In this document: positions 10,395-21,060 of the stretch, one piece after another
How the letters are laid out: every line of letters starts with the position of its first letter
How positions within the stretch are numbered: the stretch's first letter is position 1
Source of the DNA: Eledone cirrhosa
Lineage: Eukaryota; Mollusca; Cephalopoda; Octopoda; Eledonidae
Assembly (NCBI GenBank): GCA_964016885.1
Contig: OZ024743.1
Span: forward strand, 338,980,729 to 339,044,728
Reading direction: 5' to 3'
DNA length: 64,000 nucleotides
Notes under the pieces: model-generated
Told to the model about the DNA's origin: nothing
What the model saw: only the letters and a program-made list of their open reading frames with translations
Database searches by the model: none
Program-made: the position numbers and the translations under genes

Positions 10395-11275
10395 CCCAAG
10401 TTCAGAGAGCTTATACCACTATTAGCCGCTAAAGGGTTCGCCCTAAAAATGAAAGGCAGGCTGTACGATGCCTGCATACGAACAGCAATGTTGCATGGCA
10501 GTGAGACCTGGGCATTGTGTGCAGAGGATATACGCAGACTAGAGAGAAACGAAGCTTGCATGCTCCGCTGCATGTGTAATAGTAATATACGTGAACGACA
10601 AAGCATAAACGAACTAAGGAAAAAATTAGAAATAAGAGGGATCAGATGTTGTTTACTCGAGAGAAGGCTACGTTGGTATGGTCACGTGATGCGCATGAAG
10701 GACGATAGCTGTATAACAAAGTGCAGGGCAATAAAGATAGACGGTAGCCACGGAATAGGCAGACCCAGAAAAACCTGGGACGAGCTGATAAACTCCGACC
10801 TCACACACTTACACCTCACCAAGACAATGTCACTGGACCGAGACCTTTGGCAGTACTCAGTAATAGAGAAGACCCGCCTTACCTAAATACAAAGTAAAAC
10901 CTACTACAGTCAGTAGGCATCTCTAACAAAATACACCCCCGTCCCACCACCCCCACCCCATCCACACCGCCCCCTTCTATGTAAAGTTATGTTGGTGCCA
11001 CACCATCCAGGCCGAAACAAATGAGATCGTGTAGGTGTCACGACAAAAAAACACACAGTCCACGCTGTAATGTGGCCGTGTAGGCAACACGGTAAAAACC
11101 TCCCAGACCCACACTGTAAATGTGGTTGGTGTTAGGAAGGGCATCCAACTGTAGAAAACCTGCCAGACAGTCCTATGCGAGCAAGACAACCACTCTTGCC
11201 TCAAGTGGGAAAACCCCCGTCCAAACCCATGCAAGCATGGAACACGGACGTTAAACGTTGATGATGATGATGATG
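10395..11275 (+). mobile_element. LINE family 2 fragment: C-terminal domain plus 3' UTR
   Basis: This is a 5'-truncated copy. 10395-10886 encodes the last 164 residues of the ORF in one frame (FRELIPLLAAKGFALKMKGR, GSETWALCAEDIRRLERNEA, RRLRWYGHVMRMKDD, GRPRKTWDELI), ending at TAA. The 3' UTR runs 10887-11255 and ends in the CATGCAAGCATGGAA hairpin-like motif and a GATGATG tail. The next LINE begins within a few bases of this tail. Confidence 0.9.
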
Positions 11276-11309
11276 ACACCCCTCTCTGCCCCACTAACCC
11301 ATCCATCCC

Positions 11310-12011
11310 ACCCTCCCAAGTTCAGACTTGGTACCATGAACGTAGGCACATTAAAAGGTCGCTCAAATGAGGTTGTAGAGATGCTTGAACGTAAAGAAGT
11401 TGATGTTTGTTGTATTCAAGAGACTAGGTGGAGAGGGGGGGGGGGTCTGCCAGATTCATCGTGGGTAAAAAACGATGCTATAAACTTTTCTGGGTGGGAA
11501 ATGACAACGGACTGGGTGGAGTAGGAATTATGTTAGCTGAAAAATGGGTAGATAAGGTAATCGACGTAAATAGAGTAAATGACAGAATAATTAAAATAAG
11601 TCTAGTTCTAAATAAAACTACTGTGACAATAATATCCAATCTGGTCTACTTGATGTTATAAAGGACAGGTTCTATGAGACGCTAATGCACACAACCTACC
11701 AAATAACTGACAGCGACTACCTAATTATTGTTGGCGAAATAAACGGCCACATTGGACAACATAGTGATGGCTATGATGGAATCCATGGAGGCTATGGGGT
11801 TGGAAATAGAAATGAGGAAGGCTTCAGAATCCTGGAATTCTGTGACGCCAATAACCTAACTATCTGTAACACAAACTTCAAAAAACGTGAAAACCACTTG
11901 ATCACCTATAGATCAGGGGAACACGCCAGCCAGATGGATTATATCCTTACTAGAAGACGAGACAAAGTGTCTGTTGTAAACACTAAATCCCTCCCCTGTG
12001 AAGAAGCCTAG
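11310..12011 (+). pseudogene. APE-type endonuclease of LINE family 2, frameshifted
   Basis: It shows the Mg-binding Glu motif (QETRW), GEINGH in place of GDFNGH (the catalytic Asp is changed to Glu), and MDYIL near the C-terminus. In this family the enzyme nicks target DNA to prime reverse transcription. A G run at 11433-11444 and a second indel near 11650 break the frame. Confidence 0.8.
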
Positions 12012-12067
12012 TAGTTAGTGACCTCACAGTCAGAAATAGACGTACTCGACGACAGAGGAGGCCTACC

Positions 12068-14343
12068 TTGAGGAGAAGAATATGGAAGTTGAAGCACCCC
12101 ATAGCCAGAGACAAATTTAAAAGCTTATTACTTGATGCCTTTGACAATAAGGAAGAGCAATTAGAGACGTGCGATATAGAGGAACAGTGGCATTTCTTGA
12201 AAGTGAACCTGCTGAAAGCAATGGATGAAATCTGTGGCTGGAGCAGACCTATTGGCAGGAGGAGAGTAACTTGGTGGTGGAACAGTAAGGTAGAAGAGAC
12301 AATCAAGGCCAAAAAGCAGGCTTGGAAAGTATGGCAGAATGGGGGATGTAGAGAGCACTATCAAGTGGCCAGGAGAAAAGCTAGGAGACAAGTGTACCTT
12401 GCAAAAAGGGAAGCAGAGGAAAGAAAGTTCAAGCATGTTCTACAACATGAGGACCAAAAACGCGAGGTGTTCAGGATTGCTAGACAATGTGTGAAGGAAA
12501 ACCGTGATATTGTTGGGGAGAAGTGTGTCCGTAATGATAACGGTGTACTTGCCCTCACTGATGCTGATAAGAAGATAGCCTGGAAGTGTCACTACGAGAG
12601 ACTATTAAATGAAGAGAATAAGTGGGAAAAAGATAGTCTGTCCCAAATCGATCCAATAGAAGGACCAGCGGTGCAAGTTAAAGGTAGTATAATAAGTAAG
12701 GCAATCAAAGATATGAACACAGGCAAAGCAGCTGGGCCTTCGGAGATAATTGCTGAGATGTTGAAGGCATCTGGAATTGTGGGACATACTATGGTCACCT
12801 GTATAGTTAACCAAGTAATACAGAATGTGGTCATATCAAAAGACTGGTGTAGCAGCATCATCATTAACTGCTACAAGGGTAAAGGAGATGCTCTAGATAG
12901 AGGAAACTATAGAGGCATTAAGTTAGTTGACCAGGTCATGAAGGTCACAGAAAGAGTTATAGCGCAACTAATCAGAGAGCGAATTGATCTAGATGAAATG
13001 CAGTTTGGGTTTGTGTCAGGTAAAAGTACCACAGACGCTCTTTTCCTTGTACGACAACTACAAGAGAAGTAAGTACCTAGCTAAAAGTAAACCCCTCTGA
13101 CCTGGAAAAAGCCTTTGACAGAGTCTCCCGCTCCTTTATCTGGTGGGCTCTTAGAAAACTAGGTGTAGATGAATGGCTTGTGAGAGCTATACAAGCTATG
13201 TATAATGAAACAGTCAGTAAGGTTAGAATTAACAATGAATATTGTGAAGAATTTAGTGTAAAAGTTGGTGTTCACCAAGGCTCTGTCCTTAGCCACCTCC
13301 TATTTATTATTGCCCTTCAGGCTATAACAGAGGAGTTCAAGACCGGCTGCCCATGGGAACTCCTATACGCAGATGATCTAACGCTCATAGCTGAATCAAT
13401 GGCTGAACTAGAAAAGAAATTCCAAACATGGAAGCATAGCCTAGAATCAAAAGGCCTTAAAGTTAACTTGTCTAAGACTAAAGTCCTCGTTTGTAGAAAG
13501 GAAAATAAGGCACAGGTACCCCCAGGGAAATGACCTTGCTTAGTGTGTAGGAAAGGAGTAGGCAGAAATTCAATTTTATGTCCCAAATGCAAAGTATGGG
13601 TACATAAAAGATGTAGTGGGATCACAGGTAAACTATCTAAGAAGGTAGACTTTATATGGCTGATGCTCAGGTGCAATAGGTAGCAAGTGTCCACAGGATA
13701 CTAGCCCCTTCTATTGCCCAGATGGTTCTATAGAATAGTAGACACTTTCCCTTACCTGGGTGACGAAATCAGCAGTGGTGGAGGGTGTTCTGAAAGTACA
13801 GTAGCCAGAGTCAGAACGGGATGGAAAAAGTTCAGAGAACTTATACCGCTGTTGGCCACAAAAGGTTTCTTTCTAAAAATGAAAGGCAGATTGTATGATG
13901 CTTGTATACGAACAGCAATGCTACATGGCAGTGAGACATGGGCATTACGTGCAGAGGACCTGCGTAGACTGGAAAGGAACGAAGCATGCATGCTCCGTTG
14001 GATGTGTAATAGTAATATACGTGAACAGCAAAGCATAAATGAACTAAGTAAGAAATTAGGAATAAGAGGGATCAGATGCTGTTTATTCGAGAGAAGACTA
14101 CGTTGGTATGGCCACGTGATGCGCATGAAAGACGACAGCTGTATAAAAAAGTGCAGGGCGATCAAAATTGATGGTAGTTACGGAGTAGGTAGACCCAGAA
14201 AAACCTGGGACGATCTGATAAATTCCGACCTTATACACTTGCACCTCTCTAAGACAATGTCACTGGACCGAGATCTTTGGCACTACGCAGTAATACAGAA
14301 GAGCCGCCTTGCCTATGTACAAAGCGAAACCTACAGTCAGTAG
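12068..14343 (+). pseudogene. Reverse transcriptase of LINE family 2, four open pieces
   Basis: The pieces run in order through the fingers (NCYKGKGDALDRGNYRGIKL), FVSGKSTTDALFLV, the palm with YADD (ELLYADDLTLIAE), a partial Cys/His finger (CRKGVGRNSILCPKCK) in a shifted frame at 13540-13700, and the C-terminal domain. A TGA at 13531-13533 and indels near 13075 and 13700 divide the frame. A Trp-rich linker (RRRVTWWWNSKVEE) near 12260 joins the endonuclease and RT halves. Confidence 0.85.
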
Positions 14344-14751
14344 GCACCTCTTAACCAAATATACACCCCAATCCACTACCCCTACCCTATCCTCCCACTC
14401 CCACAACACCACACCCTCTCTCTATAAAGTTGGTACCACAACATCCAGTCCAAATAAATGAGATAATGAGATCGAGATCGTGTAGGTGTCACGAGAAAAA
14501 AAACACACAGCCACGCTATAATGTGGCCATGTAGGTAACACAGTAAAAAGTTCCCAGTTCCACACTGTAAATGTGGTTGGTGTTAGGAAGGGCATCCAGC
14601 CGTAGAAAACCTGCCCGAAGTCCTATATGAGCGAGACATGGTCACCCGACCAACCTTGCCTCAAGTGGGACAACTCCCGTCTAACCCATGCTAGCATGGA
14701 AAATGGATGTTAAACAAAGATAATGATGATGATGATATATATATATATATA

Positions 14752-15028
14752 AATGAGAGAAGACTGAGATGGTATGAACATGTGATGCGCATGGAGAATG
14801 ACCGCTGGGTAAAGAAGTGCCAAGAAATCCCAGTAGAAGGAAGACGCAGTAGAGGAAAACCACGAAAAACATGGGCGGAGGTGGTGAGAGCAGACCTCAG
14901 ATCGCTGAAACTCACGGAGGAGATGACGAAGGACCGTGACAAGTGGAGAGAAGCTGTGCTGAATAGGACCCATCCCACCCTTGCAAGCAGGGAAAAGCGG
15001 ATGTAAAATGATGATGATGATGATATAT
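14752..15028 (+). mobile_element. LINE family 1 fragment, last 85 codons plus tail
   Basis: This is a strongly 5'-truncated copy. It opens at NERRLRWYEHVMRM just after a TA run (14736-14751). It ends LASREKRM, stop, then ATG repeats. The sequence is close to the 3' end of the 5138-6949 copy. Confidence 0.9.
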
Positions 15029-15780
15029 ACGTGCAAAGTTAACCTAGAGTCAGTAGACTCCTCCTAACCAAATATGCACCCCAACCCACTACCCCTACTC
15101 CATCCTCCCACTCCCACCAACACCACCCTTTCTCTGTAAAGTTATGTTGGTACCACAACATCCAGTCCAAACTAAAGAGGTTGTGCAGGTGTCACGACAA
15201 AAGAACACACAGTCCACGCTGTAATGTGGCTGTGTAGGAAACATGGTAAAAAGGGTCCCAGTCCACACTAAATGTGGTTGGTGTTAGGAAAGGAAGGCAT
15301 CTATCCGTTGAAAACCTGCCAGAAGGTACATGGCTTAGTGGTTAGAGCATTGGCCTTGCAATCGAAAGGTTGTGAGTTCAATTCGCAGACCGAGTGATGT
15401 GTTGTTTCCTTGAGCAAGACACTTTATTTCACATTGCTCCAGTTTACTCAGCTGTAGAAATGAGATGATAGGGACTGGGGTCCCTATCATTCCACTGTGA
15501 AGTGGTCGTGGAGGTGCCACGGCAAAAAAGCACCCAGCACTCACTGTAAATGAGGTTGGTGTTAGGAAGGGCATCCAGCTGTAGAAATCAAGCCAGAATC
15601 AGTTCCCGTCCCACCCTTGCAAGCAGGGAAAAGAGGACGTAAAATGATGATGATGATGATGATGATGATGATACAGTTCTACATGAGCGAGACATGGTCA
15701 CTCGATCAATCTTGCCTCAAGTGGGAGAATTCCCGTCTAACCCATGCTAGCGTGGAAGATAGATGTTAAACGATGATGAT
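15029..15780 (+). mobile_element. LINE family 2 3' UTR fragment split by a SINE
   Basis: Starting just after where the stop codon would be, this matches the 3' UTR of the family 2 copies. It is interrupted after CCTGCCAGAA at 15324 and resumes near 15676 (GTTCTACATGAGCGAGAC), ending in a GATGATGAT tail at 15780. The uninterrupted copies show these two parts joined. Confidence 0.9.
15325..15671 (+). mobile_element. tRNA-derived SINE, full length, nested in LINE 3' UTR
   Basis: The head has Pol III promoter boxes: box A-like TGGCTTAGTGG near 15331 and box B-like GAGTTCAATTC near 15374, spaced as in a tRNA gene. The body (about 15495-15602) matches part of the family 3 LINE 3' UTR at 29040-29200. 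The last 50 bases plus the ATG tail match the 3' end of LINE family 1. tRNA-headed SINEs are known from octopus and squid. This copy is about 347 bp. Confidence 0.9.
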
Positions 15781-15966
15781 ATATATATATATATATTTTA
15801 TATACTTGAATATTAGTCACCACCACCCCATTTTATGTCTGAGAAATGGGTGAAAATCCAAACCCCATCTATAAGACGAAGCAGCTGATCAACACATTGT
15901 TTAGATGGCGTATATAAGCCCCCCCCCCCCATTTTACCATTGATATATTTGGTCACTTATATTCGA

Positions 15967-16066
15967 ATATATTCAATATATGAGCAAGACACGGTCACCT
16001 GACCTGGCATTGCCCACAACAGGACAACCCGTCTAACCCATGCTAGCATGGAGACATTGACGTAAA

Positions 16067-16097
<31 letters not shown>
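15967..16097 (+). mobile_element. LINE 3' tail fragment with long ATG run
   Basis: This short remnant (GAGCAAGACACGGTCACC through CATGCTAGCATGGAG) matches the last part of the family 3 3' UTR. It is followed by about ten GAT/ATG repeats and then a TA run. Confidence 0.85.

Positions 16098-16153
<56 letters not shown>
16098..16153. repeat. TA microsatellite
   Basis: About 28 TA units directly follow the ATG tail. Confidence 0.95.
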
Positions 16154-16155
<2 letters not shown>

Positions 16156-16200
16156 AGAGTTTTGTAGCTTGCTTGAAACATTGTTGAATAGGAAACATAA

Positions 16201-16373
16201 ATTTAAATTTTTAAAGCCAAACAATGTGTTATGGAGAACATTAGCTAGCCAAAATGAAAGAATCTTACCTTAGCAAATTAAACGATCGTTAAATTTGCTA
16301 TAGTAAGATTCTTTTGTTATCTTGGTGATCTATTGTTCTCCATAACACATTGTTTGGCTTTCAAAATTTAAAT
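16201..16373. repeat. Foldback (MITE-like), 173 bp, arms about 83 bp
   Basis: The left half and the reverse complement of the right half align over nearly their full length around the centre ACGATCGT at about 16282-16289. The outer blocks (AGCCAAACAATGTGTTATGG and its complement) are exact, and the inner AAAGAATCTTAC block is also exact. A small bulge separates them. There is no coding content. It could be a MITE, or a transcribed hairpin. Confidence 0.9.
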
Positions 16374-16428
16374 ATATATATATATTTATATACACATACA
16401 CACTACAAACTCCTTGTTCACTTGCATG

Positions 16429-16467
<39 letters not shown>

Positions 16468-16819
16468 TGTCATTTTAACGTCTGCTTTTCCTTGCTATAT
16501 ATTCTTACTTGAGTGTGATTTCGTATTAGAAAGAATAAGTCATTGACATGTAAGCATAGAGGTAATTTATATATCCAAATACATGGTGTTAGTAACATGC
16601 ACTAAAAAAACTACCACTTTTATAGACATTGTTAGCAAAAGCACGTATTCTCTTTATGTACATCTTGTCATGCCAAATCATCAGTTAGCCATAAGAGGCA
16701 CATACATGTTCTGATAATGGAGTATGCTTGTTTTTTTTCACTTTGCTTTTCATCATGTATCAAATACCACTATGATTTGTGGTCTTCCTGGATTACGCAC
16801 AGCAGACGCCCCATATATA
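16374..16819. other. AT-rich spacer with TA runs and a LINE-tail scrap
   Basis: TA runs lie near 16374 and 16437. A truncated inverse copy of the family 1 tail (CATTTTAACGTCTGCTTTTC) is at about 16470-16489. No gene is seen. Confidence 0.6.
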
Positions 16820-17324
16820 TCATCATCATCATCATCATCAACGTTTAACGTCCGTGTTCCACGCTTGCATGGGTTTGGACGGGGGGTTTTCCCACTTGAG
16901 GCAAGAGTGATTGTTTTGCTCGTATAGGACTGTTTGGCGGGTTTTCTACAGTTGGATGCCCTTCCTAACACCAACCACATTTACAGTGTGGGGCTGGGAG
17001 GTTTTTACCGTGTTGCCTACACGGCCACATTACAGCGTGGACTGTCAGGCGGGTTTTCTACAGCTGGATGCCCTTCCTAACACCAACCACATTTACAGTG
17101 TGGGGTTGGGAGGTTTTTACCGTGTTGCCTACACGGCCACATTACAGCGTGGACTGTGTGTTTTTTGTTGTGACACCTACACAATCTCATTTGTTTCGGC
17201 CTGGATGTTGTGGCACCAACATAACTTTACATTGAAAGGGGCGGTGTGGATGGGGTGGGGGTGGTGGGACGGGTGTGTGTTTTGTTAGAGATGCCTACTG
17301 ACTGTAGTAGGTTTTACTTTGTAT

Positions 17325-18467
17325 TTAGGTAAGGCGGGTCTTCTCTATTACTGAGTACCGCCAAAGGTCTCGGTCCAGTGACATTGTCTTGGAGAGGTGT
17401 AAGCGTGTGAGCTCGGAATTTATCATGTCGTCCCAGGTTTTTCTGGGTCTGCCTACTCCGTGGCTACCGTCTATCTTTATTGCCCTGCACTTTGTTATAC
17501 AGCTGTCGTCTCTCATGCGCATCACGTGACCATACCCACGTAGCCTTCTCTCGAGTAAACAACATCTGATCCCTCTTATTTCTAATTTTTTCTTTAGTTC
17601 GTTTATGCTTAGCCGTTCACGTATATTACTATTACACATCCAGCGGAGCATGCAAGCTTCGTTTCTCTCTAGTCTGCGTATATCCTCTGCACACAATGCC
17701 CAGGTCTCACTGCCATGCAACATTGCTGTTCGTATGCAGGCATCGTACAGCCTGCCTTTCATTTTTAGGGCGAACCCTTTAGCGGCTAATAGTGGTATAA
17801 GCTCTCTGAACTTTTTCCATCCAGTTCTGACTCTAGCTACTGTACTTTCAGAGCACCCTCCCCCACTGCTGATTTTGTCACCCAGGTAATGGAAGCTGTC
17901 CACTATTTCTATAGAACCCTCTGCGCAATTGAAAGAGCTAGTATTTTGTGGGCACTTGCTGCTACTTATTGCACCAGAGCACCGGCCACATGTAAAATCT
18001 ATGTTCTTAGTTAGCTTACCTGTGATCCCACTACATTTTTTATGCACCCATACTTTGCATTTGGGACATAAAATGGAGTTTCTACCTACGCCTTTCCTAC
18101 ACACTGAGCATGGCCATTTCCCGGAAGAGACCGCCACCTTATTTTCTTTCCTACAAACTAGAACTTTAGTCTTAGCCAGGTTAATTTTAAGGCCTTTTGA
18201 TTCTAGGCCGTGCTTCCATGTTTGGAATTTCTTCTCTAGCTTGGTCATTGATTCAGCTATGAGCGTTAGATCATCTGCGTATAGGAGTTCCCATGGGCAG
18301 CCGGTCTTGAACTCCTCTGTTATAGCCTGAAGGGCAATAATAAATAGTAGGGGGCTAAGAACAGAGCCCTGATGGACACCAACTTTTACGCTAAACTCTT
18401 CACTATATTCGTTGTTAATTCTAACCTTGCTGACTGTTTCTTTATACATGGCTTGTATAGCTCTCAC
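17325..18467 (-). pseudogene. LINE family 2 RT palm, zinc finger and C-terminal domain
   Basis: This is a 380-residue open frame. HQGSVLSPLLF is near residue 33 and the catalytic YADD near 64. A C4HC3 set (CSVC, CPKC, H, C, CGRC) sits between RT and the C-terminal domain. The C-terminal domain has GSETWALCAEDIRRLERNEA and GRPRKTWDD. It ends in a TAA shared with other family 2 copies. It is separated from the N-terminal RT half by one frameshift, so the lesion load is small. Confidence 0.85.
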
Positions 18468-18484
18468 AAGCCATTCGTCAACAC

Positions 18485-19366
18485 CTAGTTTTCTAAGAGC
18501 CCACCAGATAATGGAACGGGGACTCTGTCGAAGGCTTTCTCCAAGTCAACAAAAGCTAAGTATAGGGGTTTACTTTTAGCTAGGTACTTCTCCTGTAGTT
18601 GTCGTACAATGAAAAGAGCGTCTGTGTTACTTTTGCCTGACACAAACCCGAACTGCATTTCATCTAGATCAATTCTCTCTCTGATTATTTGCGCTATTAC
18701 TTTTTCCGTGACCTTCATGACTTGGTCGATTAATTTAATGTCTCTATAGTTACACCTATCTAGGGCATCTCCTTTACCCTTATAACAGTTAATGATGATG
18801 CTGCTATGCCAGTCCTTCGGAACAACCCCATTCTGTATGACTTGGTTTACTATCCGGGTGACCATGGTTTGTCCCACCGTTCCCGAGGCTTTCAGCATCT
18901 CAGCAACTATTTCCGAAGGCCCAGCCGTCTTACCCGTCTTCATATCTTTGATTGCCTTACTTATTATACTACCTTCGACTAACACTGCTGGTCCCTCTAT
19001 TGGGTCGATGTGGGGGAGACTGTCTTTCTCCAATTTGTTCTCCTCATTTAGAAGCCTTTCGTAGTGACACTTCCAAGCTATCTTCTTATCAGTGTCAGTG
19101 ATGGCAAGTATGCCATCATCATTAAGTACACACTTCTCCCCGACAATATCACGGTTTTCCTTGACACATTGCCTAGCAATCCTGAACACCTCATGTTTTT
19201 GGTCCTCACGTTGTAGAACATGCTTGAACTTTCTTTCCTCTGCTTCCCTTCTTGCGAAGTACACTTGTCTCCTAGCTTCCCTCCTGGCCACTTGATAGTC
19301 TTCTCTACTTCCCCCATCCCGCCATACTTTCCAAGCCTGCTTTTTGGCCTTAATTGACTCCTCCAC
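18485..19366 (-). pseudogene. LINE family 2 RT N-terminal half
   Basis: This is a 293-residue open frame: a basic linker (KAKKQAWKVW), a coiled-coil-like Lys/Glu/Arg stretch, GKTAGPSEIVAEMLKASG, NCYKGKGDALDRCNYRDIKL, FGFVSGKSNTDALFIV and FVDLEKAFDRVP. The frame is lost right after the first catalytic Asp block. Confidence 0.85.
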
Positions 19367-19378
19367 CTTACTGTTCCA

Positions 19379-19948
19379 TCACCATGTTACTCTCCTCCTA
19401 CCTACAGGCCTGCTCCAACCACAGACTTCATCTGCCGCCGTCAGCAGGTTTGCTTTCAGGAATTCCCACTGTTCCTCTATATTATATGACTCTAATTGCT
19501 CTTCCTTACTGTCGAAAGCATCAAGTAATATGCTTTGAAATTTATTTCTGGCTATGGGGTCCTTTAGCTTCCATACTTTTCTCCTGATGATAGTCCTCTT
19601 CTGCTGTCTAGTACGTCTCGTCCTGACTATGAGGTCGCTAATTATCAGTCTATGTTGGGAGGTGCATTCTTCATGGGGGAGGGATTTAGTGTTAACAACA
19701 GACACTCTGTCACGTCTTCTGGTAAGGATATAATCTACCTGGCTTGTGTGTTCCCCCGATCTATAGGTGATCAAGTGATTGTCTCGTTTTTTGAAGTTAG
19801 TGTTACAGATAGTTAGCCTTCCTCATTTCTAGTACCGAACCCATAGCCTCCATGGATTCCGTCATAGCCGTCACAATGTTGTCCAACGTGACCTTTTAGG
19901 TCGCCTGCAATAATTATAGAGTCACTGTCGGTTATTTGGGAGGTAGCG
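19379..19948 (-). pseudogene. LINE family 2 endonuclease C-terminal remnant
   Basis: Two frames remain. 19948-19813 has IIIAGDLKGHVG (GDFN-type site) and GTRNEEG. 19774-19379 has ITYRSGEHTSQVDYIL, QHRLIISDL (the SxH endonuclease box) and the VCGWSRPVGRRRVTW linker. An indel of a few tens of bases lies between them. Confidence 0.75.
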
Positions 19949-20691
19949 ATACATACACACGCATATATATATAGGTTGTATCTTATCTTTGTCATGAGCG
20001 ACAAGGATACTAGTTGTGTCTCTTGTTTTAGAAAAGCAGTAAGCAACACCAAACAACAACACATGGAAAATATATTCAACATAGTATGCAGCAATATGTG
20101 AAATATATCCAACACTAACACAATTCAAAATGAAACTTTGAAAAGCTATTTATAGTGAAACTGGTTAGTGCAGAAACTAATTAGATAATCATGACTATTT
20201 CTGAAAACCCACCTATATTTAAAAAATATATATATTTATATTGTATGGACTAATTTCTTTCACTGTGTACTGTTTATAAAATACATTAGGTGCATCTTCA
20301 AATCATCATTATTATGTGTGTATATATATATACATATATATACATACACACGCATACAAATAAATGTTAAGAAAGGTTTATGTAATTACATAATTATATT
20401 TATTACGTTATGTGCATTTCTGTAGTTATGTATTTGCAACAACAGCTGGCATGGCATCATCAGTCAGTTACATAAGAATAATTATGCATGAAAGTCTATA
20501 ACAAGAAAATAAATAAGTTGTTGATATACCTCTACTAGAGGCATATATCCATAGTTGTGTGTGACTATGTAGCATATCTCTCTTTCTCTCTGCAAAAGGC
20601 AAACAGAAATAACAAAGTAAACAACAAAGTACTATGAAAAAATATATTATTAGTTTTAGTTTTATGCTTGTTATAGAAAAAGAATCTTAAT

Positions 20692-20716
20692 GTTTCAGAC
20701 GCTAGTCCTTCATCTG
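20692..20716 (-). ncRNA. Possible hammerhead ribozyme core remnant
   Basis: On the minus strand it reads CAGATGA, then a GGAC/GTCT stem with a 4-base loop, then GAAAC. The hammerhead consensus is CUGAUGA, stem II, GAAA; one base differs. Such motifs are known near Penelope-like elements. Stems I and III were not convincingly found, so this is a tentative remnant. Confidence 0.3.
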
Positions 20717-20982
20717 GAAATAGAATGAGGAATTAAAGATGAAATAGAAAGATAGAGAAGACAAACAAAAAAATTTCTAGAGAAAAACAGGTCTATTAAC
20801 ATCGCCATCTCTTGGAAAACTGTTGATGCTGGTATTGTTATGTCAGATGATCTTGTTTTGAAAGGCAGTGATTGAACGCGTCTATCTGAAAAAGGAAAAA
20901 ATTGTTTTGAATATAGAGTGTATATGTGTGCACATGCTTGTGTGTGTTTGTTATTCATACATATGAAGCTAAGCGGATATAT

Positions 20983-21060
20983 GTGTGTATATGTAAGTTT
21001 AAGAGTGTGTGCGTGCAATGTATATATCGCACACACACACTCTTAAACTTATATACACGC
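20983..21060. repeat. Imperfect inverted repeat
   Basis: Arms of about 32-34 bp (20983-21016 and 21029-21060) share the exact block AAGTTTAAGAGTGTGTG and its complement, with a TA-rich loop. It may be a simple-sequence hairpin. Confidence 0.8.

Larger units (their letters stand above)
11279..14736 (+). mobile_element. LINE family 2 (RTE-like) copy, near full length, frameshifted
   Basis: It carries both endonuclease and RT. The endonuclease starts at about 11310 (LGTMNVGTLKGR, IQETRW) and is broken by a poly-G indel near 11436 and another near 11650. Its second half (IIVGEINGHIG, SQMDYILTRRRD) runs to 12011. RT N-terminal sequence is open 12068-13072. An indel near 13075 interrupts the FVDLEKAFDRV block. 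The catalytic YADD is in the 13180-13533 piece, ending at a TGA just before the zinc finger. The C-terminal domain is open 13714-14343. The 3' UTR follows to the ATG tail near 14735. At least five lesions mean it cannot be active. Confidence 0.9.
16820..19950 (-). mobile_element. LINE family 2 copy, minus strand, endonuclease truncated
   Basis: The 3' end is a CAT run at 16820-16839. The 3' UTR (16840-17324) carries a direct duplication of about 115 bp (a module near 16933 repeated near 17045). RT is in two frames, 17325-18467 and 18485-19366, separated by a small indel near 18475. Linker and endonuclease remnants lie at 19379-19774 and 19813-19948. Homology ends near 19950 beside CA/TA repeats, so the first part of the endonuclease is missing. 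Confidence 0.9.

Noticed and set aside
15331..15385. Functional tRNA gene
   Set aside because: Box A and B are present, but the sequence does not close into a cloverleaf with an acceptor stem and it continues into a SINE body; same at 36407.
20710..21036. 108-codon minus-strand frame near the hammerhead-like motif
   Set aside because: Spans a CA-repeat hairpin and has no domain similarity.
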